Shown here: piece by piece, positions 48,316 to 54,840 of the stretch
Position numbering within the stretch: position 1 is the first letter of the stretch
Layout of the letters: each line of letters begins with the position of its first letter
From: Rossellomorea aquimaris
GTDB lineage: Bacteria > Bacillota > Bacilli > Bacillales > Bacillaceae_B
Direction: 5' to 3'
DNA: 54,840 nt
Assembly (NCBI RefSeq): GCF_001877785.1
Contig: NZ_MINN01000070.1
Span: 1-54,840, forward strand
Translations under genes and position numbers: made by a program
The notes under the pieces: model-generated
What the model saw: the letters and a program-made list of their open reading frames with translations, nothing else
Told to the model about the DNA's origin: nothing
Database searches by the model: none

Positions 48316-49670
48316 TGCGCGACCTCCGCTTGAAGATTATGGCTCTTCTTATGATCACGGATGATTTCCGCGTAGCGGTAGGCGCTGTCTTTCCAGATCC
48401 GCTCCTGCGTGTCGAAATCAACGTAAAGGATACCGAAGCGCTTGTCGTAGCCAAAGCTCCATTCGAAGTTATCCATCAATGACCACAGATAGTAGCCTGA
48501 GATGTTCATGCCTTCTCCGTTCAGGTCGGAAACCGCTTGAAGATGCTTCTCGACATAGTCGGTGCGCTCTTTATCATGGACGCGTCCGTTTTCAACAACA
48601 TCATCGTATGCCGCGCCGTTTTCCGTGATGATGATCGGAAGCTGCGTGTATTCCGCTCTCAGGCGGCGGATGAGGTCCTTGAATTCATTCGGCGCGATAT
48701 CCCAGCCCATGCCGGTTTTTTCATAATCGGAATAAGCTCCTCTGTGTAAAAAGTCAGTCGCTGCACTGAACTCGACGATTCCGCGGCTGTAGTAGTTGAT
48801 GCCGAAGAAGTCGCACTCGACCGAAATGGCCTCCATGTCGCCTTCGTTGATGAAATCATAGGAGTGCACGTATTTTGAAAATAGATTCATCATGTCCTTC
48901 GGATACTCGCCTTTAAATACAGGATCAAGGAACCAGCGGTTGGAGTAGCCGTCCGCATTATTGGCAGCCAGCGCATCGTTGACGGAATCCGTCTTTGGAT
49001 AAACCGGTGACAGATTCAGCGTGATACCGATTTCCGTCTCGGATGCAAATTCTTTTTTCAACATTTCGACGGCTTTCCCGTGGGACACGAGCATATGGTG
49101 GACGGCTTTCACCGCTTCGTCCATATTTGTGTGCCCCGGTGCGTGCACACCCTGATGGTAGCCGAGGAACCCGGCACACCACGGTTCATTATGCGTGATC
49201 CAGGAATCGACGATACCGTCAAGCTCCGTGAAGCAGGCGCGCGCATATTCAAGGAACCAGTCCACAGACTCGCGGTTCACCCAGCCGCCTTCTTCATGGG
49301 CCCACATTGGCAGATCCCAGTGATAAAGCGTGACTGCAGGCTTGATGCCTTCTTCCGTGAGGCGCGAGGCCAATTTTTTATAAAAATCCATGCCTTCTCT
49401 ATTAAACTTGCCTTTCTCAGGAAAAATCCGCGGCCATGCAATTGAGAATCGGTATGTATCGACACCGAGTCTCTTGATGTGCTGGATGTCTTCCTCGAAC
49501 CGGTGATAATGGTCGCAGGCAACGTCGCCGTTATGCTGCTTGTGGACCCTGCCCGGGATGTCGCAGAACATATCCCAGATGGACGGTGTCCTGCCGCCTT
49601 CCGCTGCCGCCCCTTCGATTTGATAGGAGGATGTTGCCGTTCCGAACGTAAACTGTTTATCGAATTTCAT
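48312..49670 (-). CDS. Glycoside hydrolase family 1, beta-glucosidase
   Basis: The 452-residue enzyme has the GH1 N-terminal signature FTFGTATSSYQIEGAAAEGGRTPSIWDMFC, THNEPWC (acid/base Glu; a His in place of the usual Phe before N-E-P) and IIITENGAAYDD (nucleophile Glu), ending with the W-S-L-M-D-N-F-E-W motif. It cleaves beta-glucosides or 6-phospho-beta-glucosides; because the neighbouring transporter is an ABC type, unphosphorylated substrates are expected. The start codon overlaps the GH30 stop, so the two are translationally coupled. ATG 49670 has AGGGGAG upstream. Confidence 0.92.
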   Translation of the reverse strand: MKFDKQFTFGTATSSYQIEGAAAEGGRTPSIWDMFCDIPGRVHKQHNGDVACDHYHRFEEDIQHIKRLGVDTYRFSIAWPRIFPEKGKFNREGMDFYKKLASRLTEEGIKPAVTLYHWDLPMWAHEEGGWVNRESVDWFLEYARACFTELDGIVDSWITHNEPWCAGFLGYHQGVHAPGHTNMDEAVKAVHHMLVSHGKAVEMLKKEFASETEIGITLNLSPVYPKTDSVNDALAANNADGYSNRWFLDPVFKGEYPKDMMNLFSKYVHSYDFINEGDMEAISVECDFFGINYYSRGIVEFSAATDFLHRGAYSDYEKTGMGWDIAPNEFKDLIRRLRAEYTQLPIIITENGAAYDDVVENGRVHDKERTDYVEKHLQAVSDLNGEGMNISGYYLWSLMDNFEWSFGYDKRFGILYVDFDTQERIWKDSAYRYAEIIRDHKKSHNLQAEVAQ

Positions 49671-49688
49671 TATGTCTTCTCCCCTTTA

Positions 49689-49812
49689 TGTTTGTGTATG
49701 GAAGCAAGGGGACGGTTCTGCTGCTTCCGAAGCATGAGAACCGTCTCCGCACTTCCTGTTTGTGTATGCAGGGAAAAACAGGGGCGGTGCCTAATACACA
49801 TGCACCGTCCCC
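49689..49812. repeat. Two GGGGACGGT hairpins (family D) between permease and GH1
   Basis: TGTTTGTGTATG occurs at 49689 and 49757, and each copy is followed by a hairpin: GGGGACGGTTCT / AGAACCGTCTCC (49708-49748) and GGGGCGGTGC / GCACCGTCCCC (49781-49812). The two tandem units, 68 bp apart, sit inside the operon, between the second permease stop (minus strand, 49893) and the GH1 start (49670). Confidence 0.7.
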
Positions 49813-49892
49813 ATTTTTCCAGATTGAAGCGAGTGAGCCCGGCCGGACGCTTCCAAAAGAATCGGATATTTGACCGGCCGCAACCGTCCCCT

Positions 49893-50813
49893 TTATTCTT
49901 TGACTGATCCAGCAGAGATGCTGTTGACGATATATTTTGATAGGAACAGGAATGCGATCATGATTGGTACGACTGAAATCGCGATTCCCAGGTACATGCT
50001 TCCGAGATTCTGTGCCACCTGTGATCCTTTTAGGAAACCCATCAATACAGGCAGTGTGTATTTCTCAGGCGAGAACAGGATGACGAGCGGCATGATGTAG
50101 TTGTTCCATGAACCGATGAAGGTGAAGATCGACATCGTCGCAATCGCCGGCATCATGATCGGAATCGCCACTGTGTGGAAAATCTTGAACTCGCTTGCGC
50201 CGTCGATCCTTGCCGCTTCGATCAGGCTGGGATGCAGCGTCGTCTGGATATACTGTCGCAGGAAGAACACGACGAACGGACTGGCGATCGTCGGCACGAT
50301 CAATGGGATGTAAGTATCCAGGATACCCAGGTTTTTACTCAGTTCGTAGAATCCGATGAGTCCGAGCTGTCCTGGCACCATCATCATGACGAGCATGAAG
50401 ACGAACAGGAAGTTCTTCCCCTTGAATGTGTAAAAGGCGAATCCGTACGCGGTCAGCGCCGAGAAGTATCCCGACAGGACCGTCACGAGCACGGAGATGA
50501 TCAGGCTGTTCTTGAAACCGGCCCAGATGTTGACGTATTCCATCATCGTCCGGTAGTTTTCCATGAGGGCGGTGCCCGGGATCAGCGTGAATCCCGACAG
50601 GATCGCCTCATTCGATCTCGTCGCGTTGACGAGCATCATCAGGAACGGGATGAAACAGACGACCGCCATCACGGACAGCACGATGTAGATGATGCTTTTG
50701 ACGGTGCGGCCCTTCTTTTTTTCCTTTGTTTCCTGAGGGAGGGTCCCCGGGTTCGGGTCCTTCACCTCTTCTTCGAACTGCACTTCGTTTTCGACTGCTG
50801 TTTTTCCTAACAT
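49893..50813 (-). CDS. Carbohydrate ABC transporter permease (MalG-like)
   Basis: The 306-residue inner membrane protein with six helices ends ...VNSISAGSVKE and contains EAARIDGASEFKIFHTVAIPIMMPAIA (the E-A-A-x-D-G-A EAA loop that docks with the ATPase). An unusual acidic N-terminus (ENEVQFEEEVKDPNPGTLPQETKEKKKGR) precedes the first helix. The partner permease precedes it by a few bases. No ATPase gene is in the operon, so the common MsmX-type multi-transporter ATPase probably energises it. Confidence 0.9.
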   Translation of the reverse strand: MLGKTAVENEVQFEEEVKDPNPGTLPQETKEKKKGRTVKSIIYIVLSVMAVVCFIPFLMMLVNATRSNEAILSGFTLIPGTALMENYRTMMEYVNIWAGFKNSLIISVLVTVLSGYFSALTAYGFAFYTFKGKNFLFVFMLVMMMVPGQLGLIGFYELSKNLGILDTYIPLIVPTIASPFVVFFLRQYIQTTLHPSLIEAARIDGASEFKIFHTVAIPIMMPAIATMSIFTFIGSWNNYIMPLVILFSPEKYTLPVLMGFLKGSQVAQNLGSMYLGIAISVVPIMIAFLFLSKYIVNSISAGSVKE

Positions 50814-50818
50814 CTTTC

Positions 50819-51718
50819 CTACACCTGCCTTGTCTGCTTGCGTTCATTTCGGTACATCCCTTTGAACACCATCGCCGAGAAGATCAGGGTGATGACGAAC
50901 AATCCGTACGCGACTGCAGAAGCATAGCCGTAATTGTTATACTTGAATGCCTGGTTGTATAAATACAGCACCATCGTGTTCAGCGAGCCGTCCGGCGAAC
51001 CGATTCCGTCGGTCAGGAGCATCGGCAGGTCGAACAATTGGAGACCCCCGATCAGCGACGTGATCATAATGTAGAGAAGGATCGGCTTCAAGAGCGGAAG
51101 CGTGATCTTCGTGAACGTCTGCCAGCGGTTGGCCCCGTCGATCAATGCCGCTTCATAGTAATCTTTCGAAATGCCCGACACCCCCGCCATCACGACGATG
51201 AATGAGTGGCCGAACCACATCCATGTCAGGATGAGCGAGACGGAAAGCTGGGCGGTGGCAGGCTCGTTAAGCCAGTTTATCGGTTCTGATATAAGACCAA
51301 TTTTTAGAAGTATCATATTTAATGAGCCGTGCTGCCAATCTAGTAAAATACCGAACAGCAGGGCGACCGAGCTGATGGTGATCAAATTTGGCAGATAGAA
51401 AATCGATCTGAAGAAGGCGAGTCCCCTCAACTTCATTCTCATATCAGAAAAGATCAATGCCAGGATGAGAGCCAATCCGATCTGCAGGATGAAGTTGACT
51501 CCCCAGATCTTCCATGTGTTAAAAAAGGCTTCCACAAAATAAGTATCCGTGAATAACCGTTTATAGTTGGCGAGGCCGACGACTTCCGCGACGCCGCTTC
51601 CTGTATAGTTTGTGAAGCTGTAATAGAATGTAAGTGCCACGGGATAAATACTGAAGATCAAAAAGATGATCCAGAACGGCGCAATGAAGAAATAGCCGTA
51701 TTTATTGACGTTTTTCAT
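50819..51718 (-). CDS. Carbohydrate ABC transporter permease (MalF-like)
   Basis: About 299 residues with six helices and the EAA loop ALIDGANRWQTFTKITLPLLKPILL. The ATG at 51718 follows GGGGGCTCGGGG by one base and reads MKNVNKYGYFFIAPFWIIFLIF, typical for a permease start; an ORF extending to 51802 would run through the intergenic hairpin. The second permease begins 6 bases after its stop. Confidence 0.9.
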   Translation of the reverse strand: MKNVNKYGYFFIAPFWIIFLIFSIYPVALTFYYSFTNYTGSGVAEVVGLANYKRLFTDTYFVEAFFNTWKIWGVNFILQIGLALILALIFSDMRMKLRGLAFFRSIFYLPNLITISSVALLFGILLDWQHGSLNMILLKIGLISEPINWLNEPATAQLSVSLILTWMWFGHSFIVVMAGVSGISKDYYEAALIDGANRWQTFTKITLPLLKPILLYIMITSLIGGLQLFDLPMLLTDGIGSPDGSLNTMVLYLYNQAFKYNNYGYASAVAYGLFVITLIFSAMVFKGMYRNERKQTRQV

Positions 51719-51749
51719 TCCCCGAGCCCCCTTCGTTATCTTGGATTTT

Positions 51750-51786
51750 GCAGGCGGCCAAGACTTCGGCCGCCTGCCTTTTTTTG
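51750..51786. terminator. Hairpin between binding-protein and permease genes
   Basis: GCAGGCGGCC, loop AAGACTTC, GGCCGCCTGC, then TTTTTTT on the plus strand. On the operon (minus) strand the same perfect 10-bp GC stem is preceded by an A-tract and followed only by AAAATCC, so it is not a normal operon terminator. It probably stabilises the 3' end of the binding-protein mRNA, which must be made in excess; the plus-strand T-tract may stop antisense transcription. Confidence 0.65.
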
Positions 51787-51883
51787 TATGGTCATGCGCC
51801 ATGAGGACGTGCCGGATACGGCCGCTGAATGTTCACCGGCCGCCCCCGCAGCATTTCCCCTCGACGCATTCTTTCTACTAAAT

Positions 51884-53197
51884 TTAGTTCTTCGGTACCT
51901 TCAAGTCAGGATACGCGTTCTGTGCTTTTTGATAGAATTCTTTGATTGCATCTTCTTTGGACTTCTTGCCGTCTACATATTGCTGAACAGCATTTCCGTA
52001 GAACGTATCAAGCTGCTGGTCATATTTCGTGACGATGCCAGGCTCGATTTCTTTCGCCTGCTCCAGGAAGAACTGGTAGTTGTTCTGTCCGCCAAGGAAT
52101 TCACTGCTGAAGTCATCCTTGATTGCGTTCGTTACCGGATTGTAAGCAAGGACATCTCCTGTTTCCTTCGCCCACTCTGTCAGGAATTCATCGTCCTGTG
52201 TCATCATTTTCACAAAATCATACGCAAGTTCTTTGTTCTCTGATTTGTTGTAAACACCTAACCACGTTCCGCCCCAGAAGTACGGGCTCGGTCCGCTTGT
52301 CACGGCCCAGTCGCCGTTCGTTTCTTTCACGTTTGTCTTCAATACGCTGTGAAGTCCCCATGTCGGAAGGACATATGAGAATACCTGAGTTTCTTTTTCT
52401 TTTCCGTCCTGCTTCACTTTGATCGGCTTATCCATGCCTTCGAACCATGATGGAGACCACTCGGCAGCAAGAGCCGTATAGCTGTTCTCGCGAAGGGTCT
52501 TCGCATGATCCATGAACTCTTTCTTTTGGTCTGTCAGCTGCAATTCGCCTTTGTCGTTCACCCACGGCTGTGGATTGTCGCCTTGTGAGAACCAGCGCAT
52601 CGCACCTTCATCCGGGAACATGCTGTAACCTTTTTCCTTCATCTTTTCAGCTACTTCGAACACGCCGTCCATAGAAGCCATCATATTGCCGACTTCAGTC
52701 GGATCGTCGGTCCCAAGCACTTCTTTTGCAATGCTTCTTCTATAGAAGATCCCGCCAGGCGTTGTCTGCCAAGAAAGGGCTCTTACATTTCCATCTTTGT
52801 CTTTTCCTAAATCGAATACATACGGTACATATTTATCCTTGATTTCTTCAACATTGTACGGATCCTCTGAAAGGTTTTCCCAGTATCCTGCATCCACCCA
52901 TTGTTTAAGGAATGCAATCTCCCCTGTGAACACGTCAGGAGCACCGACACCGCTTTCAAGAACTGGCTTCAATTTCGTCGGATAATCCGCGATCGGAACG
53001 ATTGTCAGTTCCACTTTGACCCCATTCTTCTCTTCAAACTTCGTGATCGGCTTCTTCAACTCATCCGTGAATGACCAGATCTTCAAATCAACATCTTTGT
53101 CTTTCTTGCCTCCTGATGACTCCGAGCTTCCCGAACAGCCGGCAAGCACCCCTGCAAGCAGGACCGCTGTCAAAAATAATGCTAGAAACTTCTTCAT
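51884..53197 (-). CDS. Sugar ABC transporter substrate-binding protein
   Basis: The 437-residue lipoprotein (MKKFLALFLTAVLLAGVLAGCSGSS, lipobox L-A-G-C) is a cluster B periplasmic-type binding protein of the MalE/UgpB group: DVDLKIWSFTDELKKPITKFEEKNGVKVELTIVP, PDVFTGEIAFLKQWVDAGYWENL, and a helical C-terminal lobe with FWGGTWLGVYNKSENKELAYDFVKMM. Aromatic residues such as W and Y in the cleft fit a sugar ligand. It is the first gene of the operon after lacI. ATG 53197 follows AAGGGGGATAAAC. Ligand is inferred as a beta-glucoside from the downstream hydrolases. Confidence 0.92.
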   Translation of the reverse strand: MKKFLALFLTAVLLAGVLAGCSGSSESSGGKKDKDVDLKIWSFTDELKKPITKFEEKNGVKVELTIVPIADYPTKLKPVLESGVGAPDVFTGEIAFLKQWVDAGYWENLSEDPYNVEEIKDKYVPYVFDLGKDKDGNVRALSWQTTPGGIFYRRSIAKEVLGTDDPTEVGNMMASMDGVFEVAEKMKEKGYSMFPDEGAMRWFSQGDNPQPWVNDKGELQLTDQKKEFMDHAKTLRENSYTALAAEWSPSWFEGMDKPIKVKQDGKEKETQVFSYVLPTWGLHSVLKTNVKETNGDWAVTSGPSPYFWGGTWLGVYNKSENKELAYDFVKMMTQDDEFLTEWAKETGDVLAYNPVTNAIKDDFSSEFLGGQNNYQFFLEQAKEIEPGIVTKYDQQLDTFYGNAVQQYVDGKKSKEDAIKEFYQKAQNAYPDLKVPKN

Positions 53198-53234
53198 GTT
53201 TATCCCCCTTTGTCCGTTATGGATCTATGTGGTC

Positions 53235-53246
53235 GAAATCGGTTTC
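53235..53246 (-). promoter_or_regulatory. LacI-type operator 1
   Basis: GAAACCGATTTC on the minus strand is a near palindrome of the LacI-family type with central CG, 38 bases upstream of the binding-protein ATG. Confidence 0.6.
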
Positions 53247-53276
53247 GGTAAAACCTGTAAAAAATTCATGGATGCC

Positions 53277-53326
53277 GCTGTTGATTTCCCTGTAAAACGG
53301 TAAGGTCTTACACGGAAATCAACAGC
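53277..53326. repeat. 50-bp inverted repeat in the operon promoter region
   Basis: GCTGTTGATTTCC (53277-53289) and GGAAATCAACAGC (53314-53326) are perfect 13-bp complements, and the inner TGTAA/TTACA continue the stem after a single mismatch, making about 20 paired bases over 50. It is flanked on both sides by the two LacI-type operators. It might be an operator for another regulator or an RNA hairpin. Confidence 0.7.
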
Positions 53327-53340
53327 TGGAAACTCTTTCC

Positions 53341-53352
53341 GAAACCGGTTTC
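53341..53352 (-). promoter_or_regulatory. LacI-type operator 2
   Basis: GAAACCGGTTTC is a perfect 12-bp palindrome. It lies 106 bp upstream of operator 1, compatible with looping by a LacI-family regulator. Confidence 0.65.
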
Positions 53353-53393
53353 GAAATCACCTAAAAAATTTTTTCGTGCCTGGAGTCCAGGCA

Positions 53394-54404
53394 CTATTTA
53401 ATTGATGTACAGGACTCCCTGATGATGAGCTCCACCGGGATGATGTCCGTCGTCTTCAACTTCTTCTTCAAATCCATCTGCTTGATCAGCATTCCGCCGG
53501 CCCGTTCACCGATCTTGTCGGTGTCCTGCCTGACGGTCGTCAGTTTCGGTGTCACGTAGGATGCCATGTCAATATCATCATAGCCGATGATCGAAATGTC
53601 CTCGGGAATCCTGAGACCTTTTTCCTTGATCGCTTCCATCGCCCCGATTGCCATATGGTCACCGGATACGAATACAGCCGTCGGCAGGTCCTGGAGCGAA
53701 AGTAGCGTATTCATTGCTTTCTTTCCTTCCTCGATGGAGAAAAATCCTCCGTTCACCACGAATTCCTTCCGTATCGGAAGGCCCGCTTCCTTCATGCCCT
53801 TCTTGAATCCTTTGATCCGCTGTGCACCGGCATCGATGCCCGGATCCCCTGAGATATGGGCGATCTTCGTATGACCCAGTGAATGAAGATAATTCACGGC
53901 AAGCCTGCCGCCCTCGATATTATCGGAGTAGACGACACTGCAATTCTGCTTCGTCATGTCGATCACCACGATCGGTACATGACTGTTGATCATCTCCTGC
54001 ACCTGAGGGTCGTTCGGGTCTGAACAAATGACCACAATCCCGTCAACGGCGCGGTATAAGAAGTGTTCCAGATAACTCGTATCCCGCTTGCGCAGATTCC
54101 GTGAGGCAAAGATCAAATCATAGCCTTCACGCTCCACGTACTTGCGGAAACTCTCAATGATCGCATTGAAGAAAGGATGCTTCATCCCCACCTCATTATC
54201 CTCGGCGAACATCACACCGATCGTCCACGACTTCTTCGTCGACAGCGACTGTGCATGCGCATTCGGGAGATAACCCATCTCCGCCGCCGCATCGAGGATC
54301 TTCTGCTTCGTCTTCGGACTCACATCCGCGTAATTATTAAGAGCCTTGGATACCGTCGTACTGGAAACCCCAGTTTTCTTCGCCAAATCATAAATCGTAA
54401 CCAT
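53394..54404 (-). CDS. LacI family transcriptional regulator
   Basis: The 336-residue repressor has the LacI helix-turn-helix VTIYDLAKKTGVSSTTVSKALNNYADVSPKTKQKILDAAAEMGYLPNAHAQSL at the N-terminus, a hinge, and the sugar-binding core (IGVMFAEDNEVGMKHPFF ... ISIIGYDDIDMASYVTPKLTTVRQD ... GERAGGMLIKQM). It lies directly upstream of the operon it should control, sharing its direction. The start ATG at 54404 has GAGGGGAC upstream. The ligand is probably a beta-glucoside or its product. Confidence 0.93.
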   Translation of the reverse strand: MVTIYDLAKKTGVSSTTVSKALNNYADVSPKTKQKILDAAAEMGYLPNAHAQSLSTKKSWTIGVMFAEDNEVGMKHPFFNAIIESFRKYVEREGYDLIFASRNLRKRDTSYLEHFLYRAVDGIVVICSDPNDPQVQEMINSHVPIVVIDMTKQNCSVVYSDNIEGGRLAVNYLHSLGHTKIAHISGDPGIDAGAQRIKGFKKGMKEAGLPIRKEFVVNGGFFSIEEGKKAMNTLLSLQDLPTAVFVSGDHMAIGAMEAIKEKGLRIPEDISIIGYDDIDMASYVTPKLTTVRQDTDKIGERAGGMLIKQMDLKKKLKTTDIIPVELIIRESCTSIK

Positions 54405-54422
54405 CGTTGTCCCCTCTTCATC

Positions 54423-54472
54423 GAAAGCGCTTTCGTTGATGTTATTATAGCCCAGAAAAAATCGATGCGCAA
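54423..54472 (-). promoter_or_regulatory. Promoter of lacI with a GAAAGCGCTTTC operator
   Basis: Minus-strand TTGCGC (54472-54467), 17 bases, TATAAT (54449-54444) form the promoter, and GAAAGCGCTTTC (54434-54423), a perfect palindrome close to the CcpA cre core and to LacI-family operators, sits just after the predicted start site. It is probably a roadblock site for CcpA or for autoregulation. Confidence 0.65.
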
Positions 54473-54575
54473 TAGAATTTTCAAAAAATTTTGTTTGGGT
54501 TGTTTTGGGGGATTGGGGCGTGATTGTTGCAGCGGGTTGCGGGATCGGGATGGGGTGTGCGGCCGAGTTGCGGGG

Positions 54576-54604
54576 GCGGGTCGGGGGGACAGGTACCTTG
54601 ACCC
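54576..54604. repeat. GGGACAGGTACC repeat, family C
   Basis: GGTCGGGGGGACAGGTACCTTGACCCA. Nearly identical to the copy at 43696. The final 436 bases of the window hold this, the repeat B remnant and the hairpin at 54722; no gene is evident. Confidence 0.75.
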
Positions 54605-54676
54605 ACTTTCCCCTTCTACCATTTTATCGATCCAGCTCGCTGCCGGTGGCCCCCATAACGGCTAAAAACCGGTTTT

Positions 54677-54702
54677 GATAATATAATTGGATTTTTGATA
54701 AT
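54677..54702 (-). repeat. ATTATCAAAA partial array, family B (two units, reversed)
   Basis: GATAAT occurs at 54677-54682 and 54697-54702, 20 bp apart, on the plus strand, so the minus strand carries two ATTATCAAAA units, with the spacer TCCAATTAT. It matches units 2 and 3 of the full arrays. Confidence 0.75.
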
Positions 54703-54721
54703 ATCCTGCCCGTTCGTATTA

Positions 54722-54768
54722 TAAGGTTGACCAGAATTCTAGATATTTCTGGTTGACCTTTTTTTATA
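54722..54768 (+). terminator. Terminator-like hairpin at the right edge
   Basis: AAGGTTGACCAGAA and TTCTGGTTGACCTT pair at all 14 positions (two G-U), followed by TTTTTTT on the plus strand. No plus-strand gene ends nearby within the window. Confidence 0.6.
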
Positions 54769-54840
54769 TGGTCTTATTATAACAGTAGCCAGGGTAGAAC
54801 GTCCCTGCCCATGGGACTTAGATCCCGTCAGTTAAACCGC

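Noticed and set aside
50175..50810. Plus-strand 211-codon ORF over the permease gene
   Set aside because: Antisense shadow of the permease with Arg/His/Glu-rich composition; no ribosome site.

Overview
The window looks like chromosomal DNA of a Gram-positive, low-to-moderate GC member of the Bacillaceae (a Bacillus or Rossellomorea-like organism; the genus is inference). The evidence is strong GGAGG ribosome sites with frequent TTG and GTG starts, a T-box in front of tyrS, a yybP-ykoY manganese riboswitch in front of a TerC gene, Fur, Zur and cre-type operators of the B. subtilis style, BglG/PRD and LacI regulators, and the long inverted intergenic element common in Bacillaceae genomes. No rRNA, tRNA, CRISPR array or prophage was seen. 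The only transposon trace is the tail of an IS3-family transposase at the left edge.

Layout. 1-3.6 kb: IS remnant, VOC and DinB proteins, a compact candidate type I toxin-antitoxin locus, four small membrane or GNAT genes and a frameshifted NUDIX gene. 3.6-11.1 kb, mostly minus strand: aldo/keto reductase, nitroreductase behind a Fur box, aroA, HAD phosphatase, serine hydrolase, alpha/beta hydrolase and a second DNA polymerase sliding clamp. 11.3-16.4 kb: a lipoprotein, a chloramphenicol acetyltransferase with a translation-attenuation leader, a broken cupin gene, two GNATs, a histidine phosphatase and a HIT protein. 16.6-20.5 kb: an ascorbate-type PTS operon (PRD regulator with EIIA domain, IIB, IIC) behind a cre-like site. 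21-24.3 kb: YitT, a small membrane protein with a probable CTG start, T-box and tyrS. 24.3-32.7 kb, minus strand: lipoprotein, GNATs, stand-alone MraY homologue, class I fructose-bisphosphate aldolase, methyltransferase, small membrane proteins and riboswitch-controlled TerC. 33.5-38.7 kb: secreted metalloprotease, YdhK lipoprotein, a two-component system and a BNR-like lipoprotein. 39.3-46.4 kb: aldehyde dehydrogenase and SDR, TauE/SafE exporter with divergent LysR, DUF2442, CPBP protease, GNAT. 47-54.4 kb: a LacI-controlled operon for beta-glucoside uptake and hydrolysis (binding protein, two permeases, GH1, GH30).

The most unusual content is in the gaps between genes. At least two unrelated sequence families form short arrays whose units recur every 20-21 bp (two DNA helical turns): TATGATCC arrays (three copies, with GATC at nearly every unit) and ATTATCAAAA arrays (four five-unit copies, all with the identical spacing 21-20-21-20, plus partial and variant copies). 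A GACCAAT/CCGAGTC family at the left end and a GTC/T-tract family may follow the same rule. All three TATGATCC arrays and all four full ATTATCAAAA arrays lie in the same orientation. This shared geometry in unrelated sequences suggests helically phased binding sites and is the best candidate here for an undescribed system.
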